A program made the translations under genes and the position numbers. The notes beneath the pieces are model-generated. The model made no database searches. It saw only the letters and a list, made by a program, of their open reading frames with translations, and had not been told where the DNA came from. Shown here piece by piece: positions 48,423 through 57,095 of a DNA stretch of 64,000 bases; positions within the stretch are counted from its first letter, which is position 1, and each line of letters opens with the position of its first letter. Origin of the DNA: Dasypus novemcinctus (lineage: Eukaryota > Chordata > Mammalia > Cingulata > Dasypodidae); assembly GCF_030445035.2 (NCBI RefSeq), contig NC_080696.1:28471661-28535660 (forward strand), read 5' to 3'.

Positions 48423-49311
48423 TTACACTCTCCTCCAACTCTGCCTCTCCTGTTTTTTCCTTTCTTCCTGCAGAACTCCTTTTAGTATTTCTTGAAGGGC
48501 AGGGTTCTTGTTGGCATTCTCTTTCAATTTCTGTTTATCTGTGAATATTTTGAACTCTCCATCATTTTTGAATGCTAGTTTAGCTGGGTAGAGTATTCTT
48601 GGTTGGATTTTTTTTTCTTTTAGTACCTTGACTATATCATACCACTGCCTTCTTGCCTCCATGGTTTCAGATGAGAAAGTAGCACTTAATCTTATGGAGC
48701 CTCCCTTGTATGTGATGGTTTTCTTTTCTCTTGCTGCTTTTAGAATTTTTTCTTTGTCTTGAGCATTGGATAATTTGACACATATATGTCTTGGGGTGGG
48801 CCTGTTGGGATTTATGATGTTTGGGGTGTGTTGTGCTTCCTAGACATGTACATCCATCTCTCTCAGTAGATTTGGAAAGTTTTCAGCCATTATTTCCTCC
48901 AACAGCCCTTCTGTCCCCTTTCCCTTCTCTTCTCCTCCTGGGATGCCTATAATACATATGTTTGTGCATTTTGCATTGTCATTCAGGTCCCTAAGTCGTA
49001 GTTGGATTTTTTCTATCTTTTTATCAATCAGTTCTATTATCTGCTTGATTTCAGATGTAATGTCTTCCATGTCGCTAATTCTCTCCTCTGCCTCTTCTAA
49101 TCTGCTGCTATTTGCAGCAAGTGTATTTTTCATTTCTTGAACTGTGCTGTTCATCCCCATCATATGTTATCTTTTTTCATAGATCTGCAATTTCCTCTCC
49201 AAGTGTTTTCTTCATATTGTTAATCTCTAATATATGTTTTGAGATCTTTAATTACTTGTCCGATGTTCTGCTCCCCTTCCCAGCTTTTAGTTTGTTCATT
49301 GGATTCAGCCG
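48423..49311 (-). pseudogene. L1 ORF1 (RNA-binding chaperone), broken
   Basis: By comparison with the start at 1313 in the other copy, ORF1 should begin near 49311, but the start codon reads ACG here. A coiled-coil segment (RLEEAEERISDMEDITSEI) is followed by an RNA-recognition part with NICIIGIPGGEEKGKG. The C-terminal domain (48662-48423) has KIQPRILYPAKLAF. A gap of broken frame lies between. Confidence 0.85.
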
Positions 49312-50479
49312 TGTTTTCCTGATTATTGGTTTGGTTTGTAGTTTTTTGTTGCTGTCTGGTCATCATTTTATCTTGATGGGTTTAATCAGTTCCTTAGCTT
49401 CTTTGTCTATTCTTGGGGATTAATTAGTTGTTCTTGCATAAGTGTTATGTCTTCTCTTTGTCACTTTGTTCTTCTTATTCTATGTTCTTGTTGCTGGCTA
49501 AGTTCACTTTGAAGGAAAATATTAGGGCCAGGGAAAGCAAAATGAGTAAGAAAAGAAAGTGTGTAATGTAGTATTGGTAATAACTGTTAACAGAGCAAAA
49601 ATGTGAGATCTGGGAGAATGGATATTAGACTCACGTAAGTTGTGTTGAGTTATAGCAGTAAATAGAGTACCTATAATGAGACAGTCAACTGAATATGGGA
49701 GAAATAGAGTATGAATTAAAAAGCAGTGTTTTAATGAGAGAGGGAAAGAGAAAAGAAAGACAATAATATCAAGAGTGGATAAAAGACAGAAAACAGAACA
49801 ACAGTATTAGAAATTAAAAGTCAGACAATTTGGGGGCCAAAGAAAGGGAGGTGGAATGTAAGGGAGACAGTAGATGATGGAGGATAACAAGATGTGGGGG
49901 AAAGGGGGTAGTGTAGGTGGCCAAAATCAATTCACATAGAAAAGAGGAAATGGAGGATGAGGAAACAAAGCAAATGTGAAGTGCTCCCTGCAGCTCCTAT
50001 TATATAAATTAAATATAATAAAATAAGAAGAAAAAGAGAGAAAAGAAAAAAGAGAAGAAAAAAGAGGGTGGGCAAAGAAAAGGGAGGGAAACAAGCAAGA
50101 AAAAGAAAAGGAGAAAAAAAAACTAAATAAACAAAAAAGGGCCTTGGGGGATAAAATGGGAGAAAAGACCAGGAGATAATGCAATATTAGCAACCAAGAG
50201 GAAAAAAAAAGAAAAAAAAAGAAAAAGAAAAAAACAGAAACACTGAGGGCTAGGCTAATCAAAGACCTCAGTGGACCTCATTGCACGGTGGATTCAGGGA
50301 TGGGAAGTCTGTGATATTGCAGACTTAAGGTGTGTGAGTCTCTAGAGTGTGGGCCACCAGGGTTTAGGGGACACAGACCTGGGAACCATGCATCCAGTTA
50401 ACAGGGGGCCTGGGAGCACTGCAGTGCAACACAGCCTTCAGGGATCCCTGCAGCTGGGCACCAGGCCTAGGGAGAGGGG

Positions 50480-51290
50480 CCCCACCTGCAAACTCTGACC
50501 TCTGTGTCAGAAACCCAAAATTCCACCTCTTACAAGAATCTTTTCTGTTACTGTCTCACCAAATCAACATCCAGACACCTCCTGCCCTGCAAGCCCCTGA
50601 AACAGCCTGCTGGGTGTGCTGCTGCACTACAAAGAGTTCAGGGACCACCCCAGATAGGCTGCAAGCCCTAGGTGGAAGGGTTCCTCCTAAAACTTCTGAC
50701 CTCCATGTCAGAAACTGCAAGTTCCACCTCTTGCAAGAATCTCTTCTGTCACTGTCTCACCAAATTGACATCCAGTCACCTCCTGCCCTGCAAGCCCCCA
50801 AAACAGCCTGCTCAGGTTTAGGAACCCACACAACAAAGATCCCAGGGATCACCATGGCCCAGCCGCCAGCCCTAGGGGGAGGGGCTCCAGCCAGACCTCT
50901 GACCTCTGAATCAGAAACCCAAATTTCCACCTCTTGCAAGAATCTTCTCTATCACTGTCTCACCAAATCGACTTCCAGACACCTCCCACCTTGTAAGCCC
51001 CCAAAACAGCCTCTCAGGGCTTGGGAACTCCCCAGCAAGGCAAAGCCTCCAGGAATCACCACCACCGGGCAGCCAGCCCCAGGGGGAAGGGTCCCACTCA
51101 CAACCCTGACCTCCGTGAAAGAGACCCAAAATTCTACCTCTTCCAAGAATCTCCTCTGTCACCCTCCCACCAAATCAACATCCAGACACCTCCTTCTCTT
51201 CAAACACCCAAAACAGCCTGGTCTAGCAGGACTCCAACCCTACTCAGCCGCTTCTTTGCAGGAGAAATTATAAGGTGCACTCACTCAGAC
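50480..51290 (-). repeat. four ~200-bp tandem monomers in the L1 5' UTR
   Basis: The recurring plus-strand landmark CACCAAATC...CAGACACCTCC occurs at 50557, 50758, 50961 and 51168, periods of 201, 203 and 207. Each unit also carries a CCACCTCTTGCAAGAATC-type block and AAAACAGCCTG. Confidence 0.85.
50614..51273 (+). other. 219-codon open frame antisense to the L1 5' UTR monomers
   Basis: An uninterrupted frame across three monomers, on the strand opposite to the L1. It is rich in Pro, Ser, Thr and Lys. Units 2 and 3 are read in the same frame (STSCKNLLYHCLTKSTSRHL and STSSKNLLCHPPTKSTSRHL), unit 1 in another. Its position recalls primate L1 ORF0, but the low stop density may just reflect composition. 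No known domain. Confidence 0.4.
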
Positions 51291-51323
51291 GCCATCTTGC
51301 CTCCTACCCACAACTATCTTTTT

Positions 51324-51933
51324 AACATAGGGTAAAGCATCTGCCATATCTGAAAAGATTCCAGGTGTTGATGCTGGGGCAGCCATAATTGCTGGCTCAA
51401 CAGGTGCATTAGGTTGAACTGGATATAAGCTAGGATAAAGACCTGGATGATATATGGAGACTGCATATTTCATTAGAGTAGACAGTTATTTTCTTAACTA
51501 TAAAAGGGTTAGTACTAGGACTAGGCATAAAGCCAGGAGACTCTCCTCTGCCTTTTGGCTCAGAATTTATTTCTTTCAAATGGCCCTCCACTTTCTGTTT
51601 GTCTATGGGTTTTGAAAATATAGTAATTTCTTCTTTGTCATCTTCCTCTGATTGTAAAGGATCTAAGGTGGCAGTAATTTGCTGGCACAAAGCTTACACA
51701 GATAAAAGGAATGGATTCCCCTCTTTGATATGCTCTCTGTAAGCTTTCATTACACATCTCCACTGTTTCAAATGTAAAACATTATGCCCCTGAGGCTAAA
51801 ACCAACCACAATGCTTTTGTATTAAAGCAAACAATTCAATTAACTCACAACTTTTTACCAGCACTCCACTAGCTTTCAACAAAGTTTTTAACACTTGCAA
51901 ATATTCTTCCACACTTCCCGTTTGAATACCCAT
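51324..51933 (-). pseudogene. gag: ERV-C gag, proximal piece (matrix and linker)
   Basis: The start at 51933 encodes MGIQTGSVEEYLQVLKTLLK, parallel to ERV-A gag. LFALIQKHCGWF and a CQQITATLDPLQSEEDDKEE acidic linker follow. In-frame stops are present near codon 45 and later. The piece ends at the L1 insertion and continues at 39489. Confidence 0.85.
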
Positions 51934-52068
51934 TACCCTGATGACTTCGTGGAAATGTTACTTACCTAAAAGAAGACTTGAGTCACACTGCTTTGGACGT
52001 CATTTACAACCCTCGTAGGAGTCCTTTCCGTGGGTCCCAATACTGTTTTAGAAGACTCACTTCTTTGG

Positions 52069-52086
52069 GCTCTGCATTGGGCACCA
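52069..52086 (-). promoter_or_regulatory. ERV-C primer binding site (tRNA-Lys type)
   Basis: The minus strand reads TGGTGCCCAATGCAGAGCCC close to the LTR end, a decayed version of the ERV-A site. Confidence 0.7.
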
Positions 52087-52088
52087 TT

Positions 52089-52498
52089 TGTTGGAGATTT
52101 GGGCCTGAATGTTATTGGGAATGAAAGAAAGAGAAAAAAAAGAATGAAAGAAAGAGAGAGAGAGCTGGGATCAGGGGGTCTGTGAGTACAGACTCATCAG
52201 ACAACTTTTTGTTTACAAGGCACTCTATATATACCCAGCTACATGAGAACAAGCAGCAACATGCAGTTAACTATCAGCATTACTCATAGTCTAAGGAACT
52301 TTAAAAAATCTTATCTCAAGGTACAAAGTCTAAGTGTTCAATTTACTACAAAACGTATGTGCTCATCTTTTCTTTTAGTCTTTAACAGCTTCCTCCTGTT
52401 TACTGGGAACTCTTTATTACCACATTCCTTCGGTTGCAAGCATAGCCATGGAAAGAGTATGTCTCTCCTTGTGAGACCACTGTGCCACAGTTTCCAAA
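52089..52498 (-). repeat. ERV-C 5' LTR
   Basis: Matches 34195-34603. The outer end reads TTTCCAAAGGG where the other LTR reads TTTCCAAACA, so the terminal TG (minus strand) is lost or the boundary is rearranged. Confidence 0.87.
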
Positions 52499-53756
52499 GG
52501 GAAAAAGCTATAAAATATTCCAGTCTGTAATTGGATGCAGAAGTTATACCATACTCAGCCATGAAAGGATAGTAGCTGCGGTTGCAACATTACATGAGAT
52601 GTCAGCTGACTTGGGCAGGGGGCGTACTTTTTAGTTAATAGAGCTTATGATTTGCTGGTTGCTAATCTCAAGAAAAACCTAGCATATGTCAACTCACAGA
52701 CTGACCTTTTTTGAAATCATACTGCTCACTCCTTAAAATATCCAAATCCTCTACTGTGATACTTTAAATCCAGTACTCTGTTGTCCATGCCTGAAAAAGA
52801 TGGTTCTCAAGATTGTGAGGTTCCTGTTTCTCAATTATTATCCCCAGGACCAGATTTACCAAAAATAAAGCAAAACAAAGCAAAACACACACACACAAAA
52901 CAAAACAAACAACATAAAAATCCTTGCTAAACCTGGGTTAGATGAAATTTTAAGATGTGTCTTACCATAAAACAGAAACAGATAATTATGAGGCAGACTA
53001 TGAAGTAACCACTACAGTAGAAGCAATTACTGGTCAACAAGCCCCTAGCCTCACCATGCCCTAGTGAGCTGTGATAAAACTTTTAAATAGAGGCAGTCAT
53101 TTAGCTAAAAGGAAATCACAATATTTATACTGACCATAGGTATGTGTTTGGAGTAATTCATGATTTGGGAAGTTTATGAAAACAAATGGACTCCCTGAAG
53201 TCATTAGGAAACAAATAAAAAATGGTAAATATCTGAAATAATAGATGTATTTCTATCACCTAAGGAAAAGGTAAAACAAAGAAAAAATGTTGTGATAAAA
53301 GTGGAAGCTCACACTCACAAAACTTAGAAGAAAAATGCCAACCTAGCAGCTCAACAATATGTGGAGACAACAAAACAGTTTCCTTATACAATGTCCCTCA
53401 TAAGCCCTCTCCAAATGAGTTAGCTCACAGTTAGGAAAGTGTTTTTGTATTTGAAAAAGAAAAATAGAGTCAGTAGGGTCACCAATTAAATTCTGGGGAT
53501 AGAATCTAGGAAGTGCTGGATAGTGCCCTATTTGCCCTAGAGTCCCTAGAAGAAACTATATGTGAGCACTCCATGAAATTACCCAATACAGAATGCAAAA
53601 AATGAAAAAGGACAAGGAAATATATTGGTGGGCAGTCTTTGATAAGGTACTTTTAAAAATCTGTAACCAGATTCATACATGACAGGCTTGTAAACTAGGC
53701 AAAATTTATTAATGTATGTATCTCCATAACCTTAACCCCCACACCTGGACTATTTG

Positions 53757-54203
53757 TGTAGTGGAGAAATTCGGATAGGCGCGGTTTCGAAGGCCAGGAC
53801 ACGAGAGAATACTGAGAAGGAAGTTGGTTTATTTCGACCGGCCGGGCTCGGCGGACTCTTGTCCTAATAAAAACCGAGCCCCGAACTGCCTTTTCCAGAC
53901 CCTTTTATACAGAGGATATAGGATTAGGAAGACTAACAGTGATGGTAAACAGACCTTTGGTTAGGTTCTTCAGATCTTAGTATCAGATAGGTTATTTCCT
54001 CCAGGTGAGTTACATATTCTCCACATCCAAGCCAGTTTGGATTAGCATAGCTCCACATTGTCTGGAGGCAGCCCTGAATACACATTCAGTCTCACATCCC
54101 TTCTGAACATTCAAAGACTGTAGGGCCTTTATTACTTATTTGGCCATCTTGGAGACTAGGTACTCTTGGAAATAATTTTGATTTTAATGCACAGGCTATA
54201 TCA
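53757..54203 (-). mobile_element. class I solo LTR (first copy)
   Basis: 447 bp flanked by TTTG (53753-53756 and 54204-54207). On the minus strand it begins TGATATAGCCTGTGCATT and contains TATAAAAGGG and then AATAAACC, in the expected order. It is clearly related to 55338-55808. It lies in ERV-D between RNase H and integrase. Confidence 0.85.
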
Positions 54204-54743
54204 TTTGAACATCAGCTGAAGGGCTTTACCAGCCAGTTCTTTCAATGGATTTAAATTATATATAGTTTATGGCTTATAGGTATTAAGAATGGGTTGAGGC
54301 ATTCTCTTGTCAAAATAAGAATGCTTTAACTGTAGGGGGAAAAAAGAAAATGGTTTTCCAAATCAGGGAGTACCCTTTGAACTCTCAAGCAAGCTTCAAA
54401 CTCACTTCACTGGAAAGGTTATAAAAAAGTGTGTCAATAAACATTTATGTAATCTAAGTATCTTTTTAAAAATTTATATATATATATTTAAAGTTTGTGT
54501 CAAGTGGTTCCCATCAAGCAAATCACCCACTGCCCATACCATCCAACACCTATGGTAAGGTAGAATAAATCCATGAGCTATACAAATTAAAGCTTAAATA
54601 TTGACTCACTGGTTCTGTCTTGGCCAAAACATTCCCTTTGGTCCTCATGGCCCTGAGGTCTATGCCATCAGGCAACACCACTGATCCCACAAGAGGTAAT
54701 TATAGGGCAGCCCATATATGGGGAAAATTCACTAGAGAGGATC

Positions 54744-55211
54744 TGTAACAGTTTGATGCTGGATGGATCCCAGAGAATCATGTCCTTAGAGCCAATCCAT
54801 TCCTGTGGGAGTGGACCTATTGTAAATGGGACTCTTTGATTAGATTACTTCTTTAAGGCATGCCCCAGGGTGGGACTTAATCCTCTTACTAGAGTCCATA
54901 TGGAAAGAGACAGACACAGGTGCTCAGAGTGAAATGCTCAGAAGCTGAGAGAGAAACCAGAAACTGAAAGCAACAGAGTTCAGAGGAGAAAGCAGAGACT
55001 GACAGATGACACCATGTACCTTCCCATATGACAGAAGAGTCCAGGATCACCCACAGCTGATCTTTGAGGAGAGAGCATTGCCAGAAGATGTCTTGATTTG
55101 GACTCTTTTCTCAGCTTCACAACTGTAAGCTTGCAAGTCAATAAACTCCCTTTGGAAAAGCCAACTTATTTGGGGAAATACTGTTTTCATCAGCCTCGGT
55201 TAACTAAAACA
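54744..55211 (+). mobile_element. MaLR-like solo LTR
   Basis: 468 bp from TGTAACAGTTTGA to CTAAAACA, with AATAAACTCCC near its end. The 5-bp GGATC flanks it (54739-54743 and 55212-55216). The start resembles the element at 25464. Confidence 0.75.
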
Positions 55212-55337
55212 GGATCCAATGATAGTGAATTGAGGTTTTTTCAGTATTGTAGGAAATCAGTGGAATATCCTCAGGGATTTTTTTTTTAAGTTACTGAAGA
55301 TTTACTGACCCTCTACCACCTAAAGACAACATCCCAC

Positions 55338-55808
55338 TGTTGTAGAGAAATCGGGTGTGCGCGGTATCGAAGGCCAGGACATGAGTACCGAGAAGGAAGT
55401 TGGTTTATTTTGACCGGCCGGACTCGGTGGACTCTCGTCCTAATAAAAACCGAGCCCCGAATAGAATTTTGGGTTCCCTTTTATATAGAAAAGATATAAG
55501 GGTAGGGAGTTAAATGGTGCTTTTGTGAAAGAAAATGAGTTGCCTTGTTAGTTAAGTGTTTTGAGTACCAGATAAGTTTTTTATAGTACCCCCATATTTT
55601 AGGTGAGCTTGAATTAACATATCCCTCACATCTCCGGTGAGCTTGAATTAGCATATCTTTCACATCTCGTCTGGAGGCAACCCTAAACACATTTGTCTTA
55701 CATCCTTTTTGAACATTCAGAGACTATAGGGCCTATATTACTTATTTGGCCATCTTGGGGACTAGGTACTCTTGGAAACAATTTTGAATTTATGCACAGG
55801 CTATATCA
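55338..55808 (-). mobile_element. class I solo LTR (second copy)
   Basis: 471 bp flanked by CCAC (55334-55337 and 55809-55812). Same family as 53757-54203, sharing the CGAAGGCCAGGACA, GACCGGCCG and AATAAAAACCGAGCCCCG blocks (plus strand). Confidence 0.85.
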
Positions 55809-56150
55809 CCACCACCTGCAAACTGATGACATTATATTCTGGAAAAGAAAACAATGAAAAACCAATCTCTGACCTACTTGAAATAAACTTATCAGGTGTT
55901 AATAACTTCACATATAGCTGTCAAATTAGAAGGAAATGAGACTTTGTTACAACACGTGCAGCTAAAACTGATGTCACTTCCAAGGTGGGTATATGAAATG
56001 GTACATGGTTCAAAATTAAAATTAACCAAAATAATCCAGAAGCAATTGACACTTTGTGTGTATCTGATGTGGACAGGTACTGCCAAGATCATGGAACAAG
56101 AACCCATTCAGCCAAGTGCTTTGTAGATTATGGGGAAGTTTTTTCAGTGA

Positions 56151-56851
56151 TGAGGTACAAACACAGATACCCAGCAAGATTGCATGAAATGAGAGGGTCA
56201 TAACATCAAAGAATCTGGAGGGGGAGAATGGAGAATCTTGGCATGGCAGGTCCCAGCTTACCTAGCCTAGGTTCCTGTGAGGGTTCATGGTAAGGCAGGT
56301 TGGAGCACATGTTTATTCCAGGCTCTTGTCTTTACTGTGACCCAGATGGGAAGGATCCAATGGATCCTGGGCCTGGCAGTTTCACAATATATGGTACAAA
56401 AAGCAGATGTGACTAAGGCCATGTGGAGAAGCTGGGAGCAGCTTCTTATCATCCAAGCCATATGGAAATTGATGCCTTGCAAATAAATTATGCAGCAGGA
56501 AAGAGCTGCAGTGGCAAGGGGGCAATTGAAAAGAAGTGGCAGAGGCTGATCATAGAAGCTGAGGTTAGCTCTTATCATCCATACCTGTGAAGGTGCAGGT
56601 GTTGCTAGTTGTGGTTATACCCAGGGAAGTGTTAACTCAGGTGGTTGCTCAAAATGACTAAGTTAGGACAAGGTGAAGATGTGTCAAAATAATTTATTTC
56701 ATTACACCAAAATTCCCTTGTTTAATTGACACCCTTGTGCTTTTATCTGTATTTACAATTTTGTTTTTATGCTTTTGTTATCTTCCTCAAAAGCCGATTT
56801 TCCATACTTTCTCTAGACATCAAGATAAAACCCTTAGTTTAAATAACACTA
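56151..56851. other. unassigned, possibly ERV-D env region
   Basis: It directly follows the integrase end of ERV-D on the same strand, where env should be. I recognise no Env motif. Short frames only. Confidence 0.35.
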
Positions 56852-56975
56852 TTAGGAGCAGATGTGGCTCAAGTTGTTGAGTGTCCACTTCTCACATTGG
56901 AGATCCTGGATTCAGTTGCCTCATGCCTCCTAAAAAATTAAGAAAAACAAACAAGAAAAACAAAAGAAAAAATCA
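56852..56975 (+). mobile_element. tRNA-related SINE, short copy
   Basis: It starts GGAGCAGATGTGGCTCAAGT (box A region), has a GATTCAGTTGCC box-B-like segment, and ends in an A-rich tail. Confidence 0.7.
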
Positions 56976-57095
56976 ATTCAGTGAAGCCTATGTGGCTCAA
57001 TGTTTGAGCTCCAGCTTCCCACATATGAGGTCTCTGGTTCAAACCCTGGCCTTGGTACCTCAAACAGACAACAAAAATGACAAAAATCCCAAGGG
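56976..57095 (+). mobile_element. tRNA-related SINE, short copy, tandem to the previous one
   Basis: It has GTGGCTCAATGTTTGAGC (box A region) and GGTTCAAACCC (box B, near 57036), then an A-rich end. It directly follows the tail of the previous SINE in the same orientation. Confidence 0.7.

Larger units (their letters stand above)
39504..51309 (-). mobile_element. structurally complete LINE-1 nested in ERV-C gag
   Basis: It has a 5' UTR with about 200-bp monomers, ORF1, ORF2, a 3 kb 3' UTR and a poly-A tail (poly-T at 39504-39511 on the plus strand), bounded by a perfect 14-bp target duplication. Removing the ODC1 retrocopy leaves about 9.7 kb, long for a mammalian L1. The element begins GGGTAGGAGGCAAGATGGCG on the minus strand. 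Both ORFs carry frameshifts or stops, so it is not expected to be active. Confidence 0.9.
49312..51309 (-). promoter_or_regulatory. L1 5' UTR with promoter monomers
   Basis: It has a 5' GC-rich monomer array (about 50480-51290), then a purine/pyrimidine-biased stretch (49900-50250) and an AT-rich leader to ORF1. As in other L1s this should hold the internal pol II promoter; that role is inferred from position. Confidence 0.7.
34195..52498 (-). mobile_element. ERV-C: class II provirus with truncated gag, non-coding module and env remnant, carrying a nested L1
   Basis: LTRs at 34195-34603 and 52089-52498 bound an internal region read on the minus strand: primer site, matrix part of gag, non-coding module, then env remnants and polypurine tract. 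The LTR differs from those of ERV-A and ERV-B, starting TGTTTGGAAACTGAG and ending CTCCAACA. A SINE lies at 34622-35022 and an L1 at 39504-51309. The bases flanking the LTRs do not form a convincing 6-bp duplication (GGGGAG against GGGAAA), and the right LTR lacks its outermost dinucleotide. Confidence 0.87.
52499..56150 (+). pseudogene. pol: ERV-D: class I ERV pol (RT connection to integrase end), split by three solo LTRs
   Basis: On the plus strand, with many stops and frameshifts, the order is as follows. An RT connection region occupies about 52510-52870. RNase H (about 53100-53250) has VIRKQIKNGKYLK preceded by a VCVWSNS-type core. An RNase H-integrase linker runs to 53756. An integrase core and tail (about 54490-54740) has YGKVE with the catalytic Glu, then PLVLMALRSMPSG. 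The integrase C-terminal segment (about 55820-56000) has HIAVKLEGNETLLQHVQLKL. Solo LTRs interrupt at 53757-54203, 54744-55211 and 55338-55808. The type is gammaretrovirus-like (class I). Confidence 0.8.

Noticed and set aside
47645..48544. Plus-strand hydrophobic open frames
   Set aside because: Antisense of A-rich L1 ORF2 and ORF1. Leu/Phe/Ser richness is what reverse-read L1 gives.
49927..50262. 111-codon Phe/Ser/Leu-rich minus frame
   Set aside because: It translates the purine-biased block of the L1 5' UTR. Low complexity, no start context.
53757..55808. A single class I provirus bounded by two LTRs
   Set aside because: Each LTR has its own 4-bp duplication, and the DNA between them is another element's integrase in the opposite orientation plus a MaLR-like LTR.
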